Origin: Chitinophagales bacterium
GTDB lineage: Bacteria > Bacteroidota > Bacteroidia > Chitinophagales > UBA2359
Assembly (NCBI GenBank): GCA_020629335.1
Contig: JAHDDN010000367.1
Location: forward strand, 1 to 5,713
Direction: 5' to 3'
Length of the DNA stretch: 5,713 bases
Shown here in pieces: positions 1 to 5,713 of this stretch (positions are counted from its first letter, which is position 1; every line of letters begins with the position of its first letter). Below the pieces are notes generated by a model. The model saw nothing but the letters and a program-made list of their open reading frames with translations, did no database searches and was not told the origin of the DNA. Made by a program: the position numbers and the translations under genes.

Positions 1-29
1 AATGGAGTGTTAAATAATAACACTCCATT
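1..29 (-). terminator. Perfect 12-bp hairpin downstream of the VWA gene, probable terminator
   Basis: Positions 1-12 (AATGGAGTGTTA) are exactly complementary to 18-29 (TAACACTCCATT), leaving a 5-nt loop AATAA. The hairpin begins about 30 nt past the stop codon of the minus-strand VWA gene, where an intrinsic terminator would be expected. The stem may continue beyond the window edge. The T-run that would follow it on the minus strand lies outside the window, so the terminator reading is inferred from position and stem quality. It could also serve a convergent gene to the left as a bidirectional terminator. Confidence 0.6.
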
Positions 30-59
30 TGGCACTTCTTATGAAACAAACACAATTTT

Positions 60-2141
60 TTAGTGAGCGATTACAAATTTCTCACTCAATCCTTTTTTCC
101 CATTGTGGTAGCGAACGAAATATACACCCGAAGGAAAATCACTCAAGTCAACTTCCCGCATCCCTTCCTGTACATCTGTTAATCTTCGAATAATCTTACC
201 TGCATAATCAGTAATAAATAACTCTTTTGCGGCTTCCTCTAACTCTATTGTCATAGGGCCAGCCGTCGGGTTGGGATATAACTTCATATTTGGTAATAAA
301 TCTATAAGTGGATCATTAGGATCTCCCTGATTATTGCCATTATTATTTTGATTGTTATTAGCGTTATTATCGCTTAGTGCATCTTCCACGAAATCGTCAT
401 TATTACAATCAGGGGCAAAGGTGTACTGGTCAATCAAACGCACTAATAAATCATTCAAAAATTCCACATCATACTCATCTGTGCTTGGCTCTATATGTTC
501 TCCTCCTACCCCACTATGATCTGTTAGAAATACATAAGTACCATTAGTAGAAAGAGCCATCGAACGCATCAAATACTCTACCGACTTATCAATACCGCTT
601 CCAGTAATCGGAACAATACGAATACCTTTAGCTGCTGCCAACTCATTTAATCTCCATAATTTTTCTAATACTTCAGGCTCCTGATGTGGTGGAGCATCTA
701 ACACTAAGAATAATACTCTTGCTCTTGCATTCTTGCTCCATTTCATTTTCTCTATGGCAACTTCCAAAGCAGCCTCTACTGCTTCGGGAGTATCTCCTCC
801 ACCATCAGCTCTTTGTTCTTTTATGAACTCGATGGTTTTGTCAATATTACTCGAAAATGATGTTTCACGAGTTAAGTAAGCATCCCCCTCATCTCTGTAG
901 AAAACCGATCCCATATTGATTTCTAAATCTTTATTATTTGCTTTTACTTGTTGGATGACATCATTTAATTCCACTTTTAGATAATTGATTTCATCGCCCA
1001 TTGAGCCTGTTGCATCTACTACCCACATTAGGTCTACCGCATTGGGAACTTCACATTTTGTATCTATGGTCAAATGATTCACTCCATCCTTAAATGCACT
1101 TATCGTTTCTATGTCCTGTCGCTTACCATTATAATTTACCTCCATTCTTAATGAGGCATCAGGGCCGATCAACTCTTCCTGTAAATTTGCCCATAATTCA
1201 GCTTTACCAGTATTGTCTGTTTTGGCTTTCCAAATATCATTTCCTTCATTTATCAAACTCACCTCTGCATCAATAACAGGCTTTCCTTCTTCATTCATCA
1301 GTTGTAAGGTAAAACGATCTTTCATTTTCACATCCCAATATTCTTCCCAGCTACTTAATGCTGTCGAACTAATATCCTGCCACATCTCCCACTTACTAAA
1401 ATCGTGAATTTCTCCTGCTGTTAAAATGCCGGCATGTATATTATTATCAATATCCGTCTCAACTAACTCAATCAATTCTCTTGACTCATCAGATATATCA
1501 TCCGTTGAAATTTCTGAGGAAATCACTTCAGATTTGACACTACTTTTTTTATCCTTTACTGCTGCACTTGTAGCAGGAACTTTGTAGCTTGGGGGTGCTG
1601 CTTCAGCTCCATCTGTTGACATCATATAATAAACAGGGCTATCTCCACCTATAGCACCAGAGCCACCTGTAGCTCCTGCAGGACCCGCTGGGGCTGCCGC
1701 ATCATATGATCCAATACTTTTTGTACTTGACTTTCCAAAGCCCATGCCTTTTTTCTTCGAACGATTCTTCTTAGGGTATAATCTATTGGCAGCTTTTGCA
1801 CTAAGAGGGGTACAACTAATTTCAACCTCTTCTAAATTTTCACTTGATTCAACTAATACAATATTAATTTCATCACGTCCATCAACTACTTCCTCCACTT
1901 CATCATAACCGATATAGGCAAATTTTAAAGCAATAGTATCCGAGGCTACATAAATACAATATTTCCCATCAAAATCGGTTTGAGCTGCTTTTTCTACTCC
2001 TTCAAAATAAACGGACACGAATGGCAAGGGGTCTCCTAAACTATCTTTAACAATTCCACATACTTCTTTTGTTTGAGCCAAAGAAGTAAGGGATAATAAA
2101 AGAACTATAATTAAAAGTGTAAAATTTCTCATGATATTCAT
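60..2141 (-). CDS. Secreted VWA-domain protein with carboxypeptidase-regulatory-like N-terminus and T9SS sorting domain
   Basis: This 693-residue protein is predicted to be exported by Sec and then moved to the cell surface or medium by the type IX system. Residues 1-23 are a signal peptide ending SLAQ. Met1 and Met4 are both possible starts, and both leave a workable signal peptide. Residues 26-98 resemble the carboxypeptidase-D regulatory-like fold (VCGIVKDSLGDPLPFVSV, then TDFDGKY), but no TonB plug or barrel follows. Next come a basic stretch (124-131), a short Gly-X-Y tract (153-167) and a charged Ser/Asp/Glu region. Residues 237-270 contain AGILTAGEIHDFSKW, and 277-320 look like a second Ig-like module. 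The VWA domain spans about 368-575 with a complete MIDAS: D376-x-T378-x-S380, T451 (GGGDTPEA) and D482 (LDAPPH). An Asn-rich linker (580-605) leads to the sorting domain (618-693: LYPNPTAG, DLSDFPSGVYFVRY). VWA domains usually bind protein ligands through a divalent cation; the partner here is unknown. It lies 153 nt downstream of the next minus-strand gene. Confidence 0.93.
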   Translation of the reverse strand: MNIMRNFTLLIIVLLLSLTSLAQTKEVCGIVKDSLGDPLPFVSVYFEGVEKAAQTDFDGKYCIYVASDTIALKFAYIGYDEVEEVVDGRDEINIVLVESSENLEEVEISCTPLSAKAANRLYPKKNRSKKKGMGFGKSSTKSIGSYDAAAPAGPAGATGGSGAIGGDSPVYYMMSTDGAEAAPPSYKVPATSAAVKDKKSSVKSEVISSEISTDDISDESRELIELVETDIDNNIHAGILTAGEIHDFSKWEMWQDISSTALSSWEEYWDVKMKDRFTLQLMNEEGKPVIDAEVSLINEGNDIWKAKTDNTGKAELWANLQEELIGPDASLRMEVNYNGKRQDIETISAFKDGVNHLTIDTKCEVPNAVDLMWVVDATGSMGDEINYLKVELNDVIQQVKANNKDLEINMGSVFYRDEGDAYLTRETSFSSNIDKTIEFIKEQRADGGGDTPEAVEAALEVAIEKMKWSKNARARVLFLVLDAPPHQEPEVLEKLWRLNELAAAKGIRIVPITGSGIDKSVEYLMRSMALSTNGTYVFLTDHSGVGGEHIEPSTDEYDVEFLNDLLVRLIDQYTFAPDCNNDDFVEDALSDNNANNNQNNNGNNQGDPNDPLIDLLPNMKLYPNPTAGPMTIELEEAAKELFITDYAGKIIRRLTDVQEGMREVDLSDFPSGVYFVRYHNGKKGLSEKFVIAH

Positions 2142-2294
2142 TTTTCGGTTTTGCGAGAGTTTCTGCTACTAAAATACTGTAAGTACCAAAAAGATACATC
2201 TGCTGAATGTAATTTTTTAAACTATTGGATTGTTAGTAGTATATTGATCACACACCAGTGATGCAATAAATATCAATAAGGGTGTCTCTTCCAC
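2142..2294. other. Intergenic gap between the two minus-strand genes
   Basis: This 153-nt A/T-rich gap holds the possible promoter described at 2189-2221 and two overlapping small inverted repeats. TATTGAT (2242-2248) pairs with ATCAATA (2272-2278), and ATCAC (2247-2251) pairs with GTGAT (2258-2262). Neither is followed by a T-run on the minus strand, so I do not call a terminator for the upstream gene. I see no small gene here. Confidence 0.4.
2189..2221 (-). promoter_or_regulatory. Possible Bacteroidota-type promoter for the VWA gene
   Basis: On the minus strand, TATCTTTT (2189-2196) matches 7 of 8 positions of the Bacteroidota -7 consensus TAnnTTTG. A TTTA (2218-2221) lies 21 nt upstream where the -33 TTTG element would be. 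This would place the transcription start about 40 nt before the VWA start codon. Both boxes are imperfect and the region is A/T-rich, so chance is a real possibility. If real, the VWA gene has its own promoter and need not be read through from the gene upstream. Confidence 0.3.
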
Positions 2295-3407
2295 TTACTT
2301 TTCTCGTAACTTTAAAATAATAGTCGCACTTTCTCGCATATCCGACCGAAGTACTTTGGTTTGTATGCGTCGCCCATCATCTATAGAAATAGCAGCGGTA
2401 TTGGGTGGTATTTGCCCTAAGTTAAGAGCGTGTAAGGTGAGATAACTATCTCGATCAATCGAAATATTGACCGCTTTTTTAATGATTTTTACTTTGTGAT
2501 TTTCTAGTATCCAGTCGCCATTTAGATTGAGGGAAATACGGTCGCCATCTTGGCTCTTATCATCCCAAATATTCAATACTAAATCTCTTGAAGAGACAAA
2601 TAAGGTATCACTTACGATAATATCTCGATCATCAATTTCTGCTGGCACTTCCGCTGGCGGTAAAAAAATTGGAGCTGGCTCCTCAATTACCTCCTCTACT
2701 TTTTCAGCAATTTCCTCTTTAGGCGTTTCTTTTATTGGAACTGGCTCCGCCTTTTTAATTGGCGCTTCATATTTGGGGGTTGGCGGCTTAGGCGTTTGAG
2801 GTGTTTTGTTTTGAGCAATAGGTGGGTTTTCTTCTTTTGGTATATCTGGTTTACCCACCTCTCTATCTGTTGGCTCGTAATCTGATGGTGGGGGTTCTGG
2901 GCCTTGAGCCATCGGTGGTGGCGGTGGTGGTGGTACTCTTCGTTCTATTTCCATAGTACCATATACTTCGCTCGGATCACAAGGGCCATCCCACATATAA
3001 ATCCCCTTTAAATAGCTGACTCCTATCGCTTCCCAATTACCTTTCATAAATTGATCAGCACCTGATTCTGTCAACTTTAGTTTACCCTTATCTAAACACC
3101 AAAACCAACTTCCACTGGCATGCTCTCTAATAATTTTGGTTTCTTCAAAGTAGAAGTATTTGCCATTAAATTGACCTACAAAATCACATTCCACAAAATC
3201 TCTGGCATTACTTTTAGATGTAAAAATGGCTACGCCTGTTATCTTTTCATCGTAATGGGTAATTAATAGGTCAACATAAAAAGTCCCCATACCATGTTGG
3301 TATAAGGTACCTTCCCATCGACCAGTTAAATTGGTCTCTTGAGCTTGCAGACTTGTAGTCCAGCCAAATAGGCTTAGTAAGATTAATAAGGGGACAAAGT
3401 ATTTCAT
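2295..3407 (-). CDS. Exported two-module protein with a long proline-rich linker, function unknown
   Basis: This 370-residue protein begins with a signal peptide (1-23, ending SLQAQ), so it should reach the periplasm, outer membrane or exterior. I recognise no named family. The N-terminal module (about 25-155) starts LTGRWEGTLYQ and is rich in alternating hydrophobic/aromatic strands, suggesting a small beta-barrel or lipocalin-like fold; it contains four Cys (C74, C104, C143 and none free of this group except by pairing choice, with C143 near DGPCDP), so disulphides are possible but unproven. Residues 158-256 form a disordered-looking linker with seven consecutive prolines at 159-165, then many P, K and E residues. 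The C-terminal module (about 262-370) contains NIWDDKSQDGDRISLNLNG, then HALNLGQIPPNTAAISIDDG. I recall similar WD-x-DGD...NG...A-N-G-PPNT patterns in other secreted Bacteroidota proteins, without a known activity. No T9SS sorting domain or lipobox is visible. It is transcribed divergently from the Uma2 gene. Confidence 0.85.
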   Translation of the reverse strand: MKYFVPLLILLSLFGWTTSLQAQETNLTGRWEGTLYQHGMGTFYVDLLITHYDEKITGVAIFTSKSNARDFVECDFVGQFNGKYFYFEETKIIREHASGSWFWCLDKGKLKLTESGADQFMKGNWEAIGVSYLKGIYMWDGPCDPSEVYGTMEIERRVPPPPPPPMAQGPEPPPSDYEPTDREVGKPDIPKEENPPIAQNKTPQTPKPPTPKYEAPIKKAEPVPIKETPKEEIAEKVEEVIEEPAPIFLPPAEVPAEIDDRDIIVSDTLFVSSRDLVLNIWDDKSQDGDRISLNLNGDWILENHKVKIIKKAVNISIDRDSYLTLHALNLGQIPPNTAAISIDDGRRIQTKVLRSDMRESATIILKLREK

Positions 3408-3563
3408 AATCAGGCTATTTCTCTAAAGAATTACATTACTATAAACAGTATAACGCAATTTAGGTTAAAAGTTATCCCTTAATAACCAAAATTTAACGTT
3501 ATTTTATGTTAAGGGACGAAAAAGGAGTAAATTATAGGCTAAAATTTCAAATTCGGAATTATA
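3408..3563. promoter_or_regulatory. Divergent intergenic region that must hold two promoters
   Basis: This 156-bp A/T-rich region separates the start codons of the exported protein (minus) and the Uma2 gene (plus). Both promoters should lie here or just inside the genes. I could not find a convincing TTTG...TAnnTTTG pair on either strand, so no promoter positions are given. The Uma2 leader has a purine-rich AAAAAGGAG near 3519-3527, too far from the ATG at 3564 to act as its ribosome binding site. Confidence 0.5.
3475..3516. repeat. 8-bp inverted repeat in the divergent promoter region
   Basis: TCCCTTAA (3475-3482) is repeated in inverted orientation as TTAAGGGA (3509-3516), with 26 bp between the arms. 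An 8-bp perfect palindrome, TAACGTTA (3494-3501), lies between the arms. The location between two divergent genes fits an operator for a dimeric regulator, and a weak hairpin is the alternative. No regulator gene is present in the window. Confidence 0.45.
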
Positions 3564-4163
3564 ATGAAAGATATTAATAATCTATCTATCAATGAGGTTT
3601 ACACTTATGCAGATTATCTTACTTGGCAATTTCAAGAACAAATCGAGTTAATTAAGGGGAAGGTATTTAAAATGTCTCCAGCTCCTAGCTTAGAGCACCA
3701 ATCTGTTTCTGGTAATTTATTTGGGGAAATTTTTCAGTACTTGAAAAAGAAGAATTGTAGAGTTTTTGCAGCTCCTTTTGACGTGCGCCTCTTGGATCAT
3801 AAAAAATCTACTGATGATCAGCAAATTTTAACCGTCGTACAACCTGATATTTGTATTATATGTGATGCTAAGAAATTGGATCAAAAGGGTTGTATAGGTG
3901 CTCCGGATTTAATTATTGAAATTATATCCCCAAGCACTGCTAAAAAAGATTTAAATGATAAGCTGCATCTTTACGAAGAAAATGAAGTACTTGAATATTG
4001 GATCGTATTTCCTTCAGAACAACTGATTCAAGTTTTTGATTTAGGAGATCAACAAAAATTTAGTTTACGCAAAGCTTATACTATTGAAGATGATATTAAC
4101 ATGCGTTTGTTTGATGATTTTTCATTAGCATTAAGTAGTGTATTTGAGGATAAGATGGCTTAG
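3564..4163 (+). CDS. Uma2 family protein (DUF820, PD-(D/E)XK nuclease fold)
   Basis: This 199-residue cytoplasmic protein has a length typical of the Uma2/DUF820 family, which has a restriction-endonuclease-like fold; its biological role is not well established. Family hallmarks occur in order: ELIKGKVFKMSPAPSLEHQ (28-46), the VVQPDICIICD segment (91-101), and GAPDLIIEIISPSTAKKDL (112-130). The helix with K133 and Y137 then leads into LEYWIVFP (143-150). Likely active-site residues by analogy are E28, D95, E119 and an acidic/Lys pair around D129 and K133; the exact assignment is inferred. There is no signal peptide or membrane segment. The ATG at 3564 is preceded by an A/T-rich leader without a Shine-Dalgarno sequence, as is common in this phylum. 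The gene stands alone: no partner antitoxin, methyltransferase or transposase adjoins it. Its stop codon directly abuts the GC-rich structured element. Uma2 genes are often multicopy and scattered, so it may be an acquired or amplified gene. Confidence 0.9.
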   Translation: MKDINNLSINEVYTYADYLTWQFQEQIELIKGKVFKMSPAPSLEHQSVSGNLFGEIFQYLKKKNCRVFAAPFDVRLLDHKKSTDDQQILTVVQPDICIICDAKKLDQKGCIGAPDLIIEIISPSTAKKDLNDKLHLYEENEVLEYWIVFPSEQLIQVFDLGDQQKFSLRKAYTIEDDINMRLFDDFSLALSSVFEDKMA

Positions 4164-4195
4164 GGATGGGAGCGGTATGGGGCGTAATGGCATGA

Positions 4196-4262
4196 CTTAC
4201 GGAGCTTAGCTGGACGCAGGCTGGCCCTGCAAGGGCAGACAAGTACAGCTTAGCGGAGTAGG
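4196..4262. repeat. Long interrupted hairpin with a GGA/GGA internal loop
   Basis: The outer stem pairs CTTAC (4196-4200) with GTAGG (4258-4262), including one T-G wobble. A symmetric 3x3 internal loop follows, GGA (4201-4203) opposite GGA (4255-4257), which in RNA could form sheared G-A pairs. The middle stem pairs GCTTAGCTGGAC (4204-4215) with GTACAGCTTAGC (4243-4254), matching at 10 of 12 positions. The apical hairpin is GCCCT (4224-4228), loop GCA, AGGGC (4232-4236). Symmetry at three nested levels is hard to explain by chance. No T-run follows on either strand, so it does not look like a simple terminator. Confidence 0.6.
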
Positions 4263-4295
4263 AATGACATAGCCACATAAGAGCGGACAGCCCGA

Positions 4296-4380
4296 CCATG
4301 CGCCTTCGGCGAATGATAAATGCATAATGATGAATGATGAATTAGCTCGTGCTGCGCACTCCGCCATAACGAGCGCATGG
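4296..4380. repeat. 8-bp inverted repeat enclosing nested short hairpins
   Basis: CCATGCGC (4296-4303) pairs with GCGCATGG (4373-4380). Inside or overlapping it are CGCC (4301-4304), loop TTC, GGCG (4308-4311), and the 6-bp stem GCTCGT (4345-4350) with ACGAGC (4369-4374). A further alternative stem, GTGC (4349-4352) with GCAC (4356-4359), overlaps the latter. Because several stems share bases, not all can form together. The set resembles either a switchable RNA fold or layered palindromes of a mobile repeat. Confidence 0.5.
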
Positions 4381-4408
4381 GAAGCCCCAAATTTAACTAT
4401 GAACTGTG

Positions 4409-4445
4409 TAACTGATAAACTGGTAAACCGAATATAACTGATAAA
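4409..4445. repeat. 11-bp direct repeat in the M28 leader
   Basis: TAACTGATAAA occurs at 4409-4419 and again at 4435-4445, 26 bp apart, just upstream of the M28 start codon. It may be a short tandem duplication or paired regulator sites. The A/T-rich setting makes a chance origin plausible. No matching Bacteroidota promoter consensus was found beside it. Confidence 0.35.
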
Positions 4446-4451
4446 ATATAA

Positions 4452-5713
4452 ATGATGATGAATAAATTTTACTTACTGTTAAGCTTGCTTTCTTTGTTTG
4501 CATTGAGCTTGGAAGGACAAACAGATGTGGAAAAGCTGAAGGCTAAGTTGTTGGGTGAGACGCCTATTTTGGAGGATTTGCATGAGTTATGTGATCAGAT
4601 TGGGGGGCGTGTTACGGGTACAAAGGCCAATGAAAAATCGGTTATTTGGGCTATGGGAAAACTGGAAGAAGCTAAGGTAAAGAGCTGGCGAGAGCCTTTT
4701 GAAATGCCTCGACTTTGGTCGGAAAATTCTGCTACTGCAACGATAGAAGGCGGCAGTAACTTTTCGCCTAAAATTGCTTGTCGAGCTTTTAGTACGGGGA
4801 CGCCTGCGGAAGGCTTGGAAAGGGAATTGATTTATGTAGAAGCGGGTACGAAGGCTGATTTTGAGAAAGTGGGTAAGGAGGCTATCAATGATAATTTTGT
4901 GCTAGTGGCTACGCCTGTGATGACTAATTTGACAGAGCTTTTCTTAGAGTATATTAATGCGATTGAGATTGAAACAACAGCTAAGGAAATGGGGGCCGCT
5001 GGAGTGGTTTATATGTCATCGAGAGCGAAAAAATTACTTTATCGACACCTAACTACTTTTGGGACGGAAAACGATATGCCTATGGTCGTAATGGCTCGTG
5101 ATGATGCAACTCGTTGTAAGCGACTGTTAAAGCGTGGAAAGAAATTGACAATGAATTTGAAGATTGATGTGGTCGATGCTGGTTCTTATACGGCTCATAA
5201 TGTATTTGCAGAGATTCCTGGTTCTGAATTTCCTGATGAAATTATTCTAATTGGAGCACATTTGGATTCTTGGGGCTTAGGAACAGGAGCTAATGATAAT
5301 GGCTGTAATGTGAATATGATGATTGATATTGCTCGACAAATGAAGGCATTGAATATACAGCCTAAACGAACGATTCGATTTGCGCTTTGGAATGGGGAAG
5401 AGCAGGGAATGTTTGGTTCTTATGCTTATACGCAAAAGCATATTAAAGAACTAGACAATCACAAAATGGCCGTTTCTATTGATATTGGAAGTGGTAAAAT
5501 CAATGGATTTTTCACGAATGGCCGAACAGATATTGCCGCTAAATTACAAGAATTGTGTAAAGTCGTAGAAGATATAGGAAAATACGAGCATTCGGTAGCC
5601 CCTATTGTGGGAACGGATAATTATGATTTCTTAGCGCAGGGAGTACCCAATATTGTGGGCAAACATGCCCTTCATAATTATTGTGAGGATTATCATTCGG
5701 AATCAGATACTTA
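4452..5713 (+). CDS. M28-family zinc metallopeptidase, exported, 3' end outside the window
   Basis: The reading frame is open for 420 codons to the window edge, and M28 proteins of this layout usually run a few dozen residues further. Three consecutive ATGs (4452, 4455, 4458) are all possible starts. Residues 1-23 form a signal peptide ending LSLEGQ, so the enzyme should act in the periplasm or outside, probably removing residues from peptides. Residues about 108-245 form a PA-like insert. The catalytic domain starts near N250 (AHNVFAEIPG). Di-zinc ligands are visible in order: H270 (GAHLDSW), bridging D282 (GANDNG), catalytic E316 and ligand E317 (WNGEEQG), D344 (SIDIGSG) and H415 (YHSESDT). 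The layout matches the carboxypeptidase Q/PGCP-like branch of M28. One oddity is that the second Asp of the usual DD pair is Asn (N283). The leader has no Shine-Dalgarno sequence. The upstream structured element makes co-transcription with the Uma2 gene unlikely. Any C-terminal T9SS domain would lie beyond the window. Confidence 0.92.
   Translation, partial: MMMNKFYLLLSLLSLFALSLEGQTDVEKLKAKLLGETPILEDLHELCDQIGGRVTGTKANEKSVIWAMGKLEEAKVKSWREPFEMPRLWSENSATATIEGGSNFSPKIACRAFSTGTPAEGLERELIYVEAGTKADFEKVGKEAINDNFVLVATPVMTNLTELFLEYINAIEIETTAKEMGAAGVVYMSSRAKKLLYRHLTTFGTENDMPMVVMARDDATRCKRLLKRGKKLTMNLKIDVVDAGSYTAHNVFAEIPGSEFPDEIILIGAHLDSWGLGTGANDNGCNVNMMIDIARQMKALNIQPKRTIRFALWNGEEQGMFGSYAYTQKHIKELDNHKMAVSIDIGSGKINGFFTNGRTDIAAKLQELCKVVEDIGKYEHSVAPIVGTDNYDFLAQGVPNIVGKHALHNYCEDYHSESDT

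Larger units (their letters stand above)
4164..4451. other. GC-rich structured intergenic element followed by an A/T-rich leader
   Basis: No credible gene lies in this 288-nt gap. From just after the Uma2 stop to about 4390 the DNA is markedly richer in G and C than its neighbours: 36 of 60 bases at 4201-4260, against 17 of 60 at 4081-4140. This part contains two structured domains, 4196-4262 and 4296-4380, joined by a short spacer. GGGGC (4179-4183) and GCCCC (4384-4388) could pair to close the whole unit. An ATG/TGA-rich linker occupies 4312-4343. Beyond 4390 the composition returns to A/T-rich and serves as the leader of the M28 gene. The element may be a dispersed repeat, a non-coding RNA or a complex 3' end for the Uma2 transcript; a single window cannot tell these apart. 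Confidence 0.6.

Noticed and set aside
1094..1407. Two overlapping plus-strand open frames (60 and 64 codons) inside the VWA gene
   Set aside because: Both are antisense to the conserved coding sequence of the VWA protein and show no protein-like features.
60..2141. TonB-dependent receptor (SusC-like), suggested by the carboxypeptidase-regulatory-like N-terminus
   Set aside because: No plug or beta-barrel follows. The rest of the protein is a VWA domain and a T9SS sorting domain.
2527..2799. Plus-strand 90-codon open frame antisense to the proline-rich linker
   Set aside because: Its Gly/Ser-rich translation is what the complement of a Pro/Glu-rich coding region produces. The minus-strand protein has a signal peptide and ordered domains, so it is the real gene.
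2295..3407. TonB energy-transducer identity, suggested by the Pro/Lys/Glu-rich linker
   Set aside because: The N-terminus is a cleavable-type signal peptide followed by a folded domain, not a membrane anchor followed directly by the linker, and the C-terminal module lacks the TonB C-terminal motifs.
4096..4299. Minus-strand 67-codon open frame over the Uma2 end and the GC-rich element
   Set aside because: It overlaps the well-supported Uma2 3' end antisense, crosses the structured hairpins, and its translation has no recognisable domain or signal peptide. The frame is best explained by the structured DNA.
4312..4343. Short ATG/TGA-rich repeats as a CRISPR or tandem array
   Set aside because: The repeated units are only 3-7 bp, irregular and without spacers. 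They are simple-sequence linker between the two hairpin domains.
4164..4390. tRNA or rRNA fragment, suggested by high GC and strong stems in an A/T-rich setting
   Set aside because: No cloverleaf arrangement, T-arm GGTTCRA-type motif or recognisable rRNA core sequence is present.

Overview
The window looks like a chromosomal piece of a Bacteroidota bacterium. Three things support this. One protein ends in a type IX secretion (T9SS, Por) C-terminal sorting domain. Three of the four genes encode N-terminal signal peptides, two of which end in the AQ typical of the phylum. The start codons sit behind A/T-rich leaders without clear Shine-Dalgarno sequences. A placement near the Saprospiria (Aureispira/Saprospira-like) is a guess from overall style (GC-rich structured intergenic DNA, a solitary Uma2 gene), not a demonstrated result.

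Layout: (1) A perfect 12-bp hairpin at the left edge is probably the terminator of the first gene. (2) A minus-strand gene at 60-2141 encodes a secreted von Willebrand factor A (VWA) protein with a carboxypeptidase-regulatory-like N-terminal module, a complete MIDAS metal site and a T9SS anchor. (3) A second minus-strand gene at 2295-3407 encodes an exported two-module protein joined by a long proline-rich linker. (4) A 156-bp divergent intergenic region carries an 8-bp inverted repeat. (5) A plus-strand Uma2-family (DUF820, PD-(D/E)XK-fold) gene lies at 3564-4163. (6) A GC-rich, strongly self-complementary stretch of about 225 bp (4164-4390) contains no credible gene. (7) A plus-strand M28-family metallopeptidase starts at 4452 and runs off the right edge.

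The two minus-strand genes could be co-transcribed and both make exported proteins with beta-rich modules, but nothing shows a shared pathway. The Uma2 and M28 genes are co-oriented but separated by the structured element, so an operon is unlikely. The most unusual feature is that element. It has a long hairpin with an internal GGA/GGA loop, then a second domain closed by an 8-bp inverted repeat around nested short hairpins. Base composition changes abruptly at its edge (60% GC at 4201-4260 against 28% at 4081-4140). It is a good candidate for a dispersed genomic repeat or a non-coding RNA. I do not see a complete multi-gene defence or biosynthetic system here.
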